From: Halovivax sp.
GTDB taxonomy: Archaea; Halobacteriota; Halobacteria; Halobacteriales; Natrialbaceae
DNA: 31,050 nucleotides
Direction of reading: 5' to 3'
NCBI GenBank assembly: GCA_007119345.1
Contig: SKPV01000206.1
Coordinates: forward strand, 1 to 31,050
Part shown: one piece after another, positions 1 to 7,340 of the stretch
How positions within the stretch are numbered: position 1 is the stretch's first letter
Layout: each line of letters begins with the position of its first letter
The notes under the pieces: model-generated
Seen by the model: only the letters and a program-made list of their open reading frames with translations
Database searches by the model: none
Told to the model about the DNA's origin: nothing
Program-made: the position numbers and the translations under genes

Positions 1-721
1 CGAGCGGGTCGGTCCCGTCGACCCGGACGCCCTCGATCCCGTAGGCGCGGGCCTTCTCGGCGATCGTCTCGCTCGCGGTCTGGCGCTCGACCGGCGTCGA
101 GATCGCCCACTGGTTGTTGTTGCAGACGAAGACGGCGGGGACGTCGAAGACGGCGGCGAAGTTGAGCCCCTCGTGGAAGTCGCCGGTCGAGGTGGCGCCG
201 TCGCCGAAGTGACACAGCACGGCCCGCTCGGACTCCCCCTGGAGCTTGAAGCCCCAGGCCAGCCCCATCGCCTGGGGGACCTGGGTGCCGATCGGGATGT
301 ACTCGGGCAGGACGTTGACGTCGTCCGGGACGGCGTAGCCCTCGCGATACCCCCGCAGGTGCGAGAGTAGGGCGGCGTACTCCCGGCCGTGGGCGTGCTT
401 GGCGGCGTGCTCGCGATAGGTCGGGACGAGCCAGTCGGTCTCGTCCAGGGCGTAGCTGGTGGCGACCTGGGAACCCGCCTGTCCGCGCATCGGGGCGTAC
501 GTCGCGATGCGCCCTTGGCGCTGCAGGGCGGTCGCCCGCCGGTCGAAGTGGCGGGCGAGCGCGAGTTCCTCGTACATGGCGAGCAGTTCGTCGGCGGCGA
601 GGTCGGGTCGCTCGGCGTCGGGACGGAGTCTCCCCTCCTCGTCGATGACCCGCACCGGCTCGTCGGGCGGATGGGGCGGGTCGGCGGTGCGTCCGGGTTC
701 GGGTTCGTCGTGGGTGCTCAT
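1..721 (-). CDS. pdhA: 2-oxoacid (pyruvate-type) dehydrogenase E1 component, alpha subunit; 3' end outside window
   Basis: This is the N-terminal 240 residues of a thiamine-diphosphate E1 alpha subunit. It decarboxylates a 2-oxoacid and passes the acyl group to a lipoyl E2 partner. The start is the ATG at 721-719 (protein begins MSTHDEPEPG). The ThDP motif is visible: GDG at about residues 174-176 followed by NNN at 202-204. The family signatures TYREH (near 101-105) and IGTQVPQAMG (near 145-154) are also present. The gene runs off the left edge, so the beta subunit, E2 and E3 that usually follow cannot be checked. No TATA box sits at the leaderless distance. A TATA-like GGTAAATG lies on the minus strand near 806-812, which would give a leader of about 60 nt. 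Haloarchaeal paralogues use different 2-oxoacids, so the substrate is inferred only. Confidence 0.93.
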   Translation of the reverse strand, partial: MSTHDEPEPGRTADPPHPPDEPVRVIDEEGRLRPDAERPDLAADELLAMYEELALARHFDRRATALQRQGRIATYAPMRGQAGSQVATSYALDETDWLVPTYREHAAKHAHGREYAALLSHLRGYREGYAVPDDVNVLPEYIPIGTQVPQAMGLAWGFKLQGESERAVLCHFGDGATSTGDFHEGLNFAAVFDVPAVFVCNNNQWAISTPVERQTASETIAEKARAYGIEGVRVDGTDPL

Positions 722-1349
722 CTGTTTCCGGTGTCGCGGTGATCTCGTGTCGCGGTGATCGGGCGTCGTGTTCGGCGTTCCGACGTCAGATCGGCCGGGC
801 GGCAACATTTACCGGCCGATCGAACCGGCCCGGCCTCGCTGGCTACGAGAACCGGGGAACGGACGGTCCCCCGCGAGGTTCGCGGACAGCGAACCGGCGA
901 GGACGACCGCCGATTAAAATGTAATAAAGCGAAGAAGCCAGCTAAATCGTTTTCCGCGACCGGATACGTGGTCGACGGGCGAGCGAGTCGCGTTCTGGCT
1001 GGCTGACGCCATATCCCCACCCTCAGTTCCGCCGAACATAACTCTTTGTGATATGTGTTCACATGCTACTGTCGAAATCTGGGAAATGCTGTCGGAATCG
1101 GGCGGCCGGTGAACGGACGTGCTCGTATCGAGACTGGACCGTTCGATCGTCCAACCGCCGGCCGGAAAGCGGCCGGAATCCGGGCCGCCCGACACGCGAG
1201 CTCGCGGACGGATGGGAGAACCCCCGGATGGAACGCGAGCGACCGGTATCGGCCGTCGGCGCGGAAACCGTTCCGGACCGTGGGCCGAGCCTACTCGCGA
1301 TGGCCGCCGCCTAACGAAGGTCCGGGGGTCCGTCCGACGAAACCGTACG
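722..1349. other. gene-free stretch between pdhA and the acidic anchored protein
   Basis: I see no credible gene on either strand; the open frames here have arginine/serine-rich shadow composition. It holds a 16-bp tandem duplication at 731-760, a perfect 7-bp-arm hairpin at 877-895 (GGTTCGC/GCGAACC), an AT-rich patch at 911-930, and a small dyad TGTGA-N7-TCACA at 1047-1063 that could be an operator. Confidence 0.6.
731..760. repeat. 16-bp tandem duplication upstream of pdhA
   Basis: The 14-mer GTGTCGCGGTGATC occurs at 731-744 and again at 747-760, a 16-bp period. It lies just before the pdhA start codon, inside the presumed 5' leader. Confidence 0.85.
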
Positions 1350-1778
1350 ATGCCTCGCGCGGACTCGGGCCCGTCGGCCGCACAGCTGCTCGCCCTGTGC
1401 TGTCTCGTCGGACTCGCCGTCGTGCTCGCGACGTGGGTAGTGCTCCCCGACCTGACGATGCAGACGGGGGACGGTTCACCGGACGGCGACCAGAACGCAG
1501 CTCCTGACGGCGATTACGGTGCGGCGGGCGACGACGAGGTCGAGGAGCGGACAACGGACGATGCTGACGAGCCGTCGACCGAATCCGACGGAGCGGACGG
1601 GGACGGAACGGGCGGCGAAGACGACGCCGACGTCGACGGGGCCGGCTCCGCGGACGGGTCCGACGACGGACCGCCGTCCGATCGGGGCCCGGACGGGGAC
1701 GGGCCACCGGGTCTCGACGACGGCCAACCGCCCGGACAGGCGGACGGAGACGGACCGCCGGGCCAGGACGATAGCTGA
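1350..1778 (+). CDS. small membrane-anchored, highly acidic low-complexity protein
   Basis: A 142-residue protein of unknown function. The ATG at 1350 is chosen because it directly precedes a single hydrophobic segment (about residues 10-32, ALCCLVGLAVVLATWVVL), which reads as a signal anchor. Everything after it is an Asp/Gly/Ser/Pro-rich disordered tail of about 105 residues, ending in a threefold motif of the type DGDGPPG-x-DD (about 113-142). It has no catalytic motif. Low GC-independent constraint and the short length mean it could be a fast-evolving surface protein or a weakly conserved frame. The hydrophobic N-terminus followed by a strongly acidic tail argues for a real haloarchaeal surface protein exposed to high salt. 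A TATA-like CTAACG lies about 37 nt upstream. Confidence 0.55.
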   Translation: MPRADSGPSAAQLLALCCLVGLAVVLATWVVLPDLTMQTGDGSPDGDQNAAPDGDYGAAGDDEVEERTTDDADEPSTESDGADGDGTGGEDDADVDGAGSADGSDDGPPSDRGPDGDGPPGLDDGQPPGQADGDGPPGQDDS

Positions 1779-2415
1779 ACCGCGTGGCGCCCGCGGGTCG
1801 CCCGATCGACGAAGGCGGCCGGCTCGATCCGCCGCGTCCCTCCAGGACGGACTGCGACTGACCGAGGCAAACGCGATCGAGACGTCGATCGCGACGGCCG
1901 TCTCGCGAACGTGTGGCGGGTCGGTGACCGATGCGAGCCGTACCGCGAGACTCGTTTCGGGCGTCGACGAAAAGGGGCGGGCCGCGTGCCATCCGGCCGC
2001 CCGTCGAATCGAGGTCGCTCGTGGCCGCCCCGGGTCCAGCCGCTTCACTGGACCGGTCGTACGTCCCACGACCACCACTAAGAGCATCGGACCCCGAAGC
2101 TGCAAGCCCACGAAGAGGGGCCCGGAAGACACGCTCCGGGTCGCGCGACGCCCCGGCCGCTACGATTGTGAACCCGCCATCCGTTTGCCCGCCCGTGCCA
2201 GCGAGAGAGCCCGGGCAACGGGGCGGGGCCGAGCGATGCGAGGGGCGGCGCCCCGGGCTCGCGACCGGCGACGTCGCGGACACCTCGACCGGCAGCGGTG
2301 CGAGCGCCTCGAACGACGCTCGAATCACCGCCGGAACCCGCCGGGGTACCCGGTAATGATCGATCTCAGCCTCCCGTCGCGTCCGTGACTCACCAAGTCC
2401 CGCGTCTACCCCGTC
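1779..2415. other. gene-free stretch
   Basis: About 640 bp without a recognisable gene. Open frames on both strands are long only because stop codons are rare at this GC content; their translations are Arg/Pro/Ser-rich and show no domain or membrane pattern. I see no RNA gene here. Confidence 0.5.
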
Positions 2416-2610
2416 GTGGGCTGGGGCCTTCGGATCTACGTCGCCTGCCTGCTCGTGATGGGGTTCTACAGCGCTCTCTGGCTCGCCGAGGTGACGGGCT
2501 ACCTCGACGAGCGGACCGTGGGCGTCATCCGGCTCGCGATCCCCGGGATGGGGACCGCGTTCCTCGTCCTCCGGATCCCGCTGTTCTACTCGAGTCGGAT
2601 GCGCAGTTGA
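2416..2610 (+). CDS. small two-helix membrane protein, hypothetical
   Basis: A 64-residue protein starting at GTG 2416 (begins MGWGLRIYVACLL). It has two hydrophobic segments, about residues 5-24 and 37-57, separated by an acidic loop with the sequence YLDERT, and ends in a basic tail. The pattern is that of a small integral membrane protein; no function can be assigned. The in-frame stop at 2386-2388 limits how far upstream it can start, so GTG 2416 is the only reasonable start. It lies just before the repeat array at 2654. It could be independent of its neighbours. Confidence 0.55.
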   Translation: MGWGLRIYVACLLVMGFYSALWLAEVTGYLDERTVGVIRLAIPGMGTAFLVLRIPLFYSSRMRS

Positions 2611-2653
2611 ACGCGCACGGATCCGGTCGTCGTCGGCGATGCGACCAGGGGAT

Positions 2654-2891
2654 GACCCGAATCGGGCTCGAGGCGGACCCTATCGAATTCGGGGTAGACC
2701 CGAATCGACTCGGTGCGAACCCTATCTGACTCGAGGGAGACTCGAATCGAGCTCGAGGCTGACCCTCATCTGACTCGAGGGAGACTCGAATCGGGCTCGG
2801 GGCAGACCCCTTTCGGGCTCGAGGCAGACTCCTATCGGACTCGGGGTAAACCCGTATCCGACTCGAATCGGACCACGATCGGACTCGAATA
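2654..2891. repeat. eleven-unit degenerate 21-22 bp tandem array upstream of the transporter promoter
   Basis: Eleven head-to-tail units of 21 or 22 bp can be laid out from 2654 to 2891. Each starts with a form of GACCC or GACTC, followed by an ATCG-like core and a CTCGAG/CTCGGGG-like half. Units differ by a few substitutions, so the array is old or under selection for period rather than sequence. The 21/22-bp mixture breaks any reading frame. The period is two turns of B-DNA, so each unit would present the same face. The last unit ends seven bases before the TATA-like TTTAGG of the gene at 2928. Confidence 0.9.
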
Positions 2892-2897
2892 ACACCG

Positions 2898-2903
2898 TTT
2901 AGG
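2898..2903 (+). promoter_or_regulatory. TATA-like box of the transporter gene
   Basis: TTTAGG lies 30 to 25 nt before the ATG at 2928, the spacing expected for a leaderless haloarchaeal transcript. Confidence 0.55.
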
Positions 2904-2927
2904 GGGGTCGGGTGTGTAGCCCGGACG

Positions 2928-3647
2928 ATGACCGAGTCACGGCCGACGCCGTCGATCGCGCAGGTCACGATCATCGCGCTCTTCGTGACCGCGCTCGTGA
3001 CGGCCCAGCTGACCGCCGCGAAGGTGCTCGCGTTCGAGTTGCCGTTCTCGCTCCCGGTGACGGGCGCAGAGCTCGTCCTGCCGGGAGCCGCGCTGGCGTA
3101 CGCGCTCACGTTCCTCGCCAGCGACTGCTACACCGAGCTGTACGGCAAGCGGGCGGCGCAGGTGGTCGTCAACGTCGCCTTCGCGATGAACTTCGTCCTG
3201 CTGGTGCTCGTGTGGTCGACCATCGCCGCGCCCGCCGCGGCGGACAGCGTCGATCCGGACGCGTTCGCCTCGGTTCTCGGCGCGTCGACGAACATCGTCG
3301 CCGGGAGTCTGCTGGCGTACCTCGTCAGCCAGAACTGGGACGTGATCGCCTTCCACCGGATCCGGGACTACACCGGCCCCGACCGGCTCTGGCTGCGCAA
3401 CGTCGGTTCGACGGCGACCAGCCAGGCGATCGACACCGTCATCTTCGTCTCGGTCGCCTTCTTCCTCGCGCCGCTGGTCTTCGGCGTCGGACCGGTGCTG
3501 CCCGGCGCCGTCCTCCTGCAGCTGATCGTCGGCCAGTACCTGCTGAAGCTCGCCATCGCGGTCGTCGACACGCCGTTCGTCTACCTGATCGTCCACCTGG
3601 TCCGGACGCGGACGCCGGCGTTCGAGGAGGAATCGGCGGTGGCCTGA
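2928..3647 (+). CDS. queuosine/archaeosine precursor transporter (YhhQ/QPTR, VUT family)
   Basis: A 239-residue polytopic membrane protein of the YhhQ family (DUF165/VUT), which takes up preQ0 or preQ1. In archaea the likely use is supply of deazapurine for archaeosine in tRNA. About six hydrophobic segments are seen, with the family's marks: N-terminal TALVTAQLTAAKV, then FLASDCYTELYGK at about residues 64-76, and a central SQNWDVIAFHRIRDYTG. The segment GSTATSQAIDTVIF (about 161-174) matches the conserved SQxxDT region. Length is normal for the family. The start is the ATG at 2928, supported by the TATA box 25-30 nt upstream. The gene stands alone. The 11-unit repeat array immediately upstream is unusual for a housekeeping transporter. 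Confidence 0.9.
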   Translation: MTESRPTPSIAQVTIIALFVTALVTAQLTAAKVLAFELPFSLPVTGAELVLPGAALAYALTFLASDCYTELYGKRAAQVVVNVAFAMNFVLLVLVWSTIAAPAAADSVDPDAFASVLGASTNIVAGSLLAYLVSQNWDVIAFHRIRDYTGPDRLWLRNVGSTATSQAIDTVIFVSVAFFLAPLVFGVGPVLPGAVLLQLIVGQYLLKLAIAVVDTPFVYLIVHLVRTRTPAFEEESAVA

Positions 3648-3757
3648 TCGACGATGTCGATCCCGTGGTCGCCGGCGCGGAGAGCCGGTGGTCGTTGATC
3701 GGGGGCGCGCTCGGGGGTCCGTCAGCGGAGACCGGGATCGACGGCCGTTCGATCGAG

Positions 3758-3964
3758 CTACCGGAACGGCGGCGGGCTGGATCCGGCCGCGCCGAGCAGC
3801 CAGAGGACCCCCAGCGCGACGAGAACGATCAGGACGACATTCCACGCGAGGCCGAACAGGAGGCGTCCGACGACGAGCACCAGCACGACGACGAGCAGCG
3901 CGCTCAAGAGGAAACCGAGCGGCCCGACGAACGACGGGAGCGTCGCCAGGAGCGCGAGGCTCAT
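3758..3964 (-). CDS. small two-helix membrane protein, coupled to the DUF4382 gene
   Basis: A 68-residue protein with two long hydrophobic helices (about residues 2-35 and 38-60, rich in Leu and Val), ending in a short SSPPPFR tail. Its ATG (3964-3962) overlaps the TGA of the upstream lipoprotein gene by four bases, so translation is probably coupled. No function can be read from the sequence. Because the partner is a DUF4382 lipoprotein, it may act at the membrane with that protein; this is inference from gene order only. Confidence 0.75.
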   Translation of the reverse strand: MSLALLATLPSFVGPLGFLLSALLVVVLVLVVGRLLFGLAWNVVLIVLVALGVLWLLGAAGSSPPPFR

Positions 3965-4548
3965 GCGTGTTCCTCGTACTCGACGGAGATCCCCTCGGGC
4001 ACCGGCTGGAGGACGTATCCGCCCGCCCCGCCGCGCCGGACGGGCGTGAAGTCCGCGGTGAAGGTGGTCAGCGTATCCGCACGGATATCGAACGTCTCGT
4101 TGAACGTCAGCGGCGCCCGGCCCGGAACCTCGACGGTCGCGGCGGAGCCGTCCTCGAGGGTCGCATCGATTTCGTCGACGTCCAGTTGCAGGAACTCGTA
4201 GGTGGTCGTCTCGAGTTCGCGTTCGTCGACGAGCTGGGTGGCCTCACCCTGCAGCTCGACGAGGTCGGCACGCTGGGGCTCGTCGTATTCGTGGTGCTCG
4301 CGGCCGGCGGGCGCTTCGTCCTCGTCGTCGCCCGCCTCGGCGCCCTCCGGACCGAGCCACATGCCGACGACGGTGACGACGCAGGACTCGAAGTCCCCGA
4401 TGTCGCCGGGATCGTCGGTCACTTGCGTCGCGAGCGTCCCGGACTCGTCGCCCCCGAGACAGCCGGCGAGGCCGACCATCCCGACGGTCGCCGCGCCCGT
4501 CGCCGCGAGGTACGTCCGTCTATCCGTGATCGTCGAATTCAGGTTCAT
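3961..4548 (-). CDS. DUF4382 domain Tat lipoprotein
   Basis: A 195-residue exported lipoprotein. The N-terminus carries a twin-arginine (DRRTYL at about 9-14), a hydrophobic stretch and a lipobox LAGC with Cys at about residue 30, so it should be Tat-exported and lipid-anchored on the outer face. The mature part begins with a Gly/Thr/Asp linker. It then shows the DUF4382-like pattern: VTVVGMWLGPEG, a central ELQGEATQLVDERELETTTYEFLQLDVDE-type region (about 98-127), and the closing FTADFTPVRRGGAGGYVLQPV. DUF4382 has no defined reaction; it resembles a beta-sandwich surface domain. An acidic Asp/Glu/His-rich insertion lies near 73-92. It sits between a secreted acidic protein (53 bp upstream) and a coupled membrane protein. 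Confidence 0.82.
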   Translation of the reverse strand: MNLNSTITDRRTYLAATGAATVGMVGLAGCLGGDESGTLATQVTDDPGDIGDFESCVVTVVGMWLGPEGAEAGDDEDEAPAGREHHEYDEPQRADLVELQGEATQLVDERELETTTYEFLQLDVDEIDATLEDGSAATVEVPGRAPLTFNETFDIRADTLTTFTADFTPVRRGGAGGYVLQPVPEGISVEYEEHA

Positions 4549-4601
4549 GGTGTGCAGTCGTCGACGTCGGTTGTGTGTGCCGGGCTGTGCATGTTCGGCA
4601 C

Positions 4602-5024
4602 TTACGCGTCCGACTCTGTCTCGTCAGCCCCGCCGTCGTCCGCCGAAGCGTTACCGTCGCTCGCGTCGTCGGCGTCTCCACCGAGCAGCTCGCCGAGCGC
4701 TCCGCCGAGGCTCTCGATCGACCCCGACAGGAACGACTCGATCCGGTCGTGGATCTCGCTCACGCGATCGGGTACCTGCTCGGGCAGGCCGTCGCTCGGG
4801 CCGACGCCGTCGGCGGTACCGGCGCGGTCCTCGCTGGCAGCGACGGTCCCGCCGTCGTCGGCGTCCGTGGCGTTCTCGTCCTCAGCGTCCGATGCGGTAC
4901 CTTCGTACGCGTTCGCGCCGTCGCCGTTCGCCTGATCGGCCGGGCTGGCGGCACCGAGTGCCGCTCCAGCGCCGATCAGGAGCGATGCCGCAACCGCGAT
5001 CGTGACCAGCTGTCGTGCTCTCAT
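4602..5024 (-). CDS. secreted or anchored acidic haloarchaeal protein
   Basis: A 140-residue protein starting at ATG 5024 (MRARQLVTIAVAASLL). An upstream in-frame ATG at 5060 would add a charged stretch before the signal peptide and is less likely. Residues 1-27 form a cleavable-type signal sequence ending in GAALGAA. The middle is a disordered Asp/Ala/Gly/Thr tract. A short conserved-looking helix, PDRVSEIHDRIESFLSGSIE (about 84-103), is followed by GGALGELLGG and a second acidic tail. The VSEIHDxIxxFLxGSI motif recurs in haloarchaeal secreted proteins I have seen; the function is unknown. Likely first gene of a three-gene unit with the DUF4382 lipoprotein and the small membrane protein. Confidence 0.7.
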   Translation of the reverse strand: MRARQLVTIAVAASLLIGAGAALGAASPADQANGDGANAYEGTASDAEDENATDADDGGTVAASEDRAGTADGVGPSDGLPEQVPDRVSEIHDRIESFLSGSIESLGGALGELLGGDADDASDGNASADDGGADETESDA

Positions 5025-5315
5025 TGCATCCGATTCTATGTCACGATACCTGATATACACCGACGACGTTGATTCCGATTCAACGACGGTTTTCCCGGTT
5101 TAACGACGATTGTCGGGTCGCCCCAGTCACTCGATTTCGACGTTTTAGTCGGATTGGCAAACCCTCGCTCCCGTTCCCGCCCGTCACAGCGTCAATAATC
5201 CGATAGTAGTTTCGGTTCGCCGCACGGCGCCCCCGTTCGCGCGACGCCGCGGACCGCCTGAACTGCGCTCGTCCGAACCGACGATCGTTTAACGGTCCCC
5301 GCACGACTCGCGGCC
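5025..5315. promoter_or_regulatory. divergent intergenic region with inverted repeat and repeated AACGACG motif
   Basis: This 291-bp gap separates the exported-protein cluster (minus) from the aminopeptidase (plus). An inverted repeat CGTTGA-N7-TCAACG lies at about 5068-5086. AACGACG followed by GTT or ATT occurs twice just beyond it, near 5083 and 5102. Placed upstream of the minus-strand cluster, these could be regulator sites. A TATA-like TTTAAC at 5288-5293 serves the plus-strand gene. Confidence 0.4.
5288..5293 (+). promoter_or_regulatory. TATA-like box of the aminopeptidase gene
   Basis: TTTAAC lies 28 to 23 nt before the ATG at 5316, consistent with a leaderless mRNA. Confidence 0.6.
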
Positions 5316-6410
5316 ATGGACCCACGCGTCTCCGAACACGCCGAGACCCTCGTCGACTGGAGCGCCCGCGTCGAGTCGGGCGACGACGTCGTCGTCTCCG
5401 TCGGACCGGACGCCCACGAACTGGCGGTCGCCGTCGCCGAGAAACTCGGCGAGCGCGGCGCCAATCTGCTCGCGACGTACGACTCCGGCGAGATCCACCG
5501 GGCGTACCTGCGCGCCCACGACGGCGACTTCGCCGGGGGAGATCACGAACTGGCGCTCGTCGAGGAAGCCGACGTCTACCTCCGGCTCGGCGGCGGCCGC
5601 AACACCAGCGCGACGGCCGACGTCCCCGGCGAGACCCGCCAGGCCTATCGCGCGGCGACCAAGGACGCCCGCGAGGCACGGATGGACACCCGCTGGGTGT
5701 CGACCGCCCACCCGACGCGCTCGCTCGCCCAGCAGGCCGACATGGCATACGAGGAGTACCGGGACTTCGCGTACGACGCCATCCTGCGGGACTGGGAGGC
5801 CCTCGCCGAGGAGATGGCCAACATGAAGGAGGTGCTCGACGAGGGCAGCGAGGTCCGTCTCGTCGGCCCCGAGACCGACCTCACCATGTCGATCGAGGGT
5901 CGGACGGCCGTCAACAGCGCCGCCTCCGTCGCCTACGACTCCCACAACCTCCCCAGCGGCGAGGTGTTCACCGCCCCCTACGACACCGAGGGCGAGGTCA
6001 CGTTCGACGTCCCGATGACGATCGAGGGCCGGCCCGTCCGCGACGCCTCTCTCCGCTTCGAGGGCGGCGAAGTCGTCGAGCACGACGCCGCCCAGGGCGC
6101 GGACGTGATCGAAGACGTCCTCGAGACCGACGCCGGCGCCCGCCGGCTCGGCGAGCTCGGGATCGGCATGAACCGCGGCATCGACCGCTTCACCGACAAC
6201 ATCCTCTTCGACGAGAAGATGGGCGACACCGTCCACCTCGCCGTCGGCCGCGCCTACGACGCCTGCCTCCCCGAGGGCGAATCGGGCAACGATTCGGCGG
6301 TTCACGTCGACATGATCACCGACGTCAGCGAGGACTCCCGGATGGAGGTCGACGGCGAGGTCGTCCAGCGTAACGGGCGGTTCCGGTGGGAAGAGGGCTT
6401 CGACGCGTAG
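5316..6410 (+). CDS. aminopeptidase, peptidase family M29 (thermophilic metalloprotease AmpS/AmpT type)
   Basis: A 364-residue cytoplasmic metallo-aminopeptidase that removes N-terminal residues from peptides using two metal ions. The M29 ligand set can be placed by motif: Glu216 in NLPSGEVF, Glu280 in RLGELGIG, His307 and Tyr314 in TVHLAVGRAY, and His330/Asp332 in HVDMI. Length is slightly shorter than bacterial members (about 410 residues) but the catalytic half is complete. The N-terminal domain (1-200) has the usual SGDDVVVSVGPDAHELA opening. The start is supported by the TATA box at 5288. It is followed after 138 bp by the L40e gene on the same strand, with its own promoter. No defects are visible. 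Confidence 0.93.
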   Translation: MDPRVSEHAETLVDWSARVESGDDVVVSVGPDAHELAVAVAEKLGERGANLLATYDSGEIHRAYLRAHDGDFAGGDHELALVEEADVYLRLGGGRNTSATADVPGETRQAYRAATKDAREARMDTRWVSTAHPTRSLAQQADMAYEEYRDFAYDAILRDWEALAEEMANMKEVLDEGSEVRLVGPETDLTMSIEGRTAVNSAASVAYDSHNLPSGEVFTAPYDTEGEVTFDVPMTIEGRPVRDASLRFEGGEVVEHDAAQGADVIEDVLETDAGARRLGELGIGMNRGIDRFTDNILFDEKMGDTVHLAVGRAYDACLPEGESGNDSAVHVDMITDVSEDSRMEVDGEVVQRNGRFRWEEGFDA

Positions 6411-6421
6411 CGCCGGCTCTC

Positions 6422-6506
6422 CGGGCGCTTCCATCCACCTTTTCGGGCGCTCCAACCGGCCCCCCGGGCGCTCCAACCGGCCCCCCGGGCGCTCCAACCG
6501 GCCCCC
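6422..6506. repeat. 21-bp tandem repeat, three perfect copies plus one degenerate
   Basis: Perfect 21-bp units start at 6444, 6465 and 6486 (each begins CGGGCGCTCCAACCGG and ends in a C run). A degenerate copy with the same start lies at 6422-6442. The array begins 12 bp after the aminopeptidase stop codon and ends 14 bp before the TATA box of the L40e gene. It is the most homogeneous array in the window and so probably the youngest. Confidence 0.95.
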
Positions 6507-6519
6507 CGAACCAGCACCG

Positions 6520-6525
6520 TTAAAT
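6520..6525 (+). promoter_or_regulatory. TATA-like box of the L40e gene
   Basis: TTAAAT lies 29 to 24 nt before the ATG at 6549. Confidence 0.6.
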
Positions 6526-6548
6526 GGGCCACCGGCTAACGGCCCCGC

Positions 6549-6698
6549 ATGGCCAGTTTCGACGCCGCGGAGAAGCGGACCCTCGAGAAGATGATCTGCA
6601 TGAAGTGCAACGCCCGCAACCCCAAACGAGCAGACCAGTGTCGCAAGTGCGGGTACGCGAAGCTCCGACCGAAGGCGAAGGAAGCGCGCAGCGCCTGA
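6549..6698 (+). CDS. rpl40e: 50S ribosomal protein L40e
   Basis: A 49-residue ribosomal protein of the large subunit; in eukaryotes it is the ubiquitin-fused eL40, in archaea it stands alone. The protein begins MASFDAAEKRTLEKMICMKC. Zinc ligands are Cys17, Cys20, Cys31 and Cys34 (CxxC-N10-CxxC), followed by the conserved GYAKLRPKAKEAR tail. Length is right for the archaeal family. It is a basic protein, unlike its acidic neighbours, as expected for an rRNA binder. The ATG at 6549 is supported by the TATA box at 6520, so the mRNA is probably leaderless. Confidence 0.97.
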   Translation: MASFDAAEKRTLEKMICMKCNARNPKRADQCRKCGYAKLRPKAKEARSA

Positions 6699-6797
6699 AA
6701 ACTGACGGCCGCTTTTCGACGACCGCTTCCGGACGAGCGGCGCCTCCGTCGCGGACGTCCCCGTCACGGAAGGCGTCGGCGGCGATCCGACGGCGGC

Positions 6798-7265
6798 TCA
6801 GGTGGCGACGAGCATGGCGACGGCCACCCCGACCACCATCGCCATCGCGAGGACGATGAACGCCGCGATTCGACGCATCGAGGGCTCCTCGGGCTCGTGC
6901 GGTCCGGTGTACTCCTGGTAGGCGAGCGAGAGGACCACGGCGACCATCACCAGCGGGGTGAGACCGACCGCGTCGAGCGAGAGTCGAGGAACGTACGGGA
7001 TCGCGAGCGCGACGGCGAGCAGGGCGTAGCCGAGTCCGGCCCGCTGGTGGGGCCCCAGGCGCCGCCCGGCGAGTTCGACGTCGCCGTCGCGACGGACGCT
7101 CAGCAGGGCGACGGCGGCGGCGAACGTCGGGACCGCCGCGACCGCGAGCGTGGGCTCGAGACCGACGTCGAGGAAGCCGAGCAGGAGGGTCGCGGAGACG
7201 GCGAGCAGCAAGAGCGCACCGACGACGGCCGTCCGGTGACGCAGTTCCTCGAGATCGACGGGCAC
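6798..7265 (-). CDS. five-helix membrane protein, hypothetical
   Basis: A 155-residue integral membrane protein of unknown function. Five hydrophobic segments are seen in about residues 11-36, 38-60, 76-96, 99-119 and 131-155, with a short acidic loop (YTGPHEPEEPSMRR) before the last. I take the GTG at 7265 as the start (VPVDLEELRHRT): a TATA-like AAATAG on the minus strand lies at 7300-7295, about 30 nt upstream. An in-frame ATG at 7307 would add 14 basic residues and remains possible. The gene lies 75 bp after the hisH stop codon on the same strand, but its own TATA box suggests separate transcription. Confidence 0.72.
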   Translation of the reverse strand: MPVDLEELRHRTAVVGALLLLAVSATLLLGFLDVGLEPTLAVAAVPTFAAAVALLSVRRDGDVELAGRRLGPHQRAGLGYALLAVALAIPYVPRLSLDAVGLTPLVMVAVVLSLAYQEYTGPHEPEEPSMRRIAAFIVLAMAMVVGVAVAMLVAT

Positions 7266-7340
7266 AACCCCACGTTTACCGCGACCCGGCAAAACTATTT
7301 TGATCACAACATCTTCGCGGCGACGAAAACCAGCCCCGTC

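Noticed and set aside
1047..1063. TGTGA-N7-TCACA dyad as a CRP-like site
   Set aside because: Arms are only five bases, and no gene or promoter sits at a useful distance; chance cannot be excluded.
2654..2891. CRISPR array
   Set aside because: Units are contiguous and degenerate with no unique spacers, so this is a tandem repeat. No cas genes are present.
5289..6767. Long minus-strand open frame across the aminopeptidase
   Set aside because: It is the Val/Gly/Asp-rich mirror of a real gene in GC-rich DNA, with no motif of its own.
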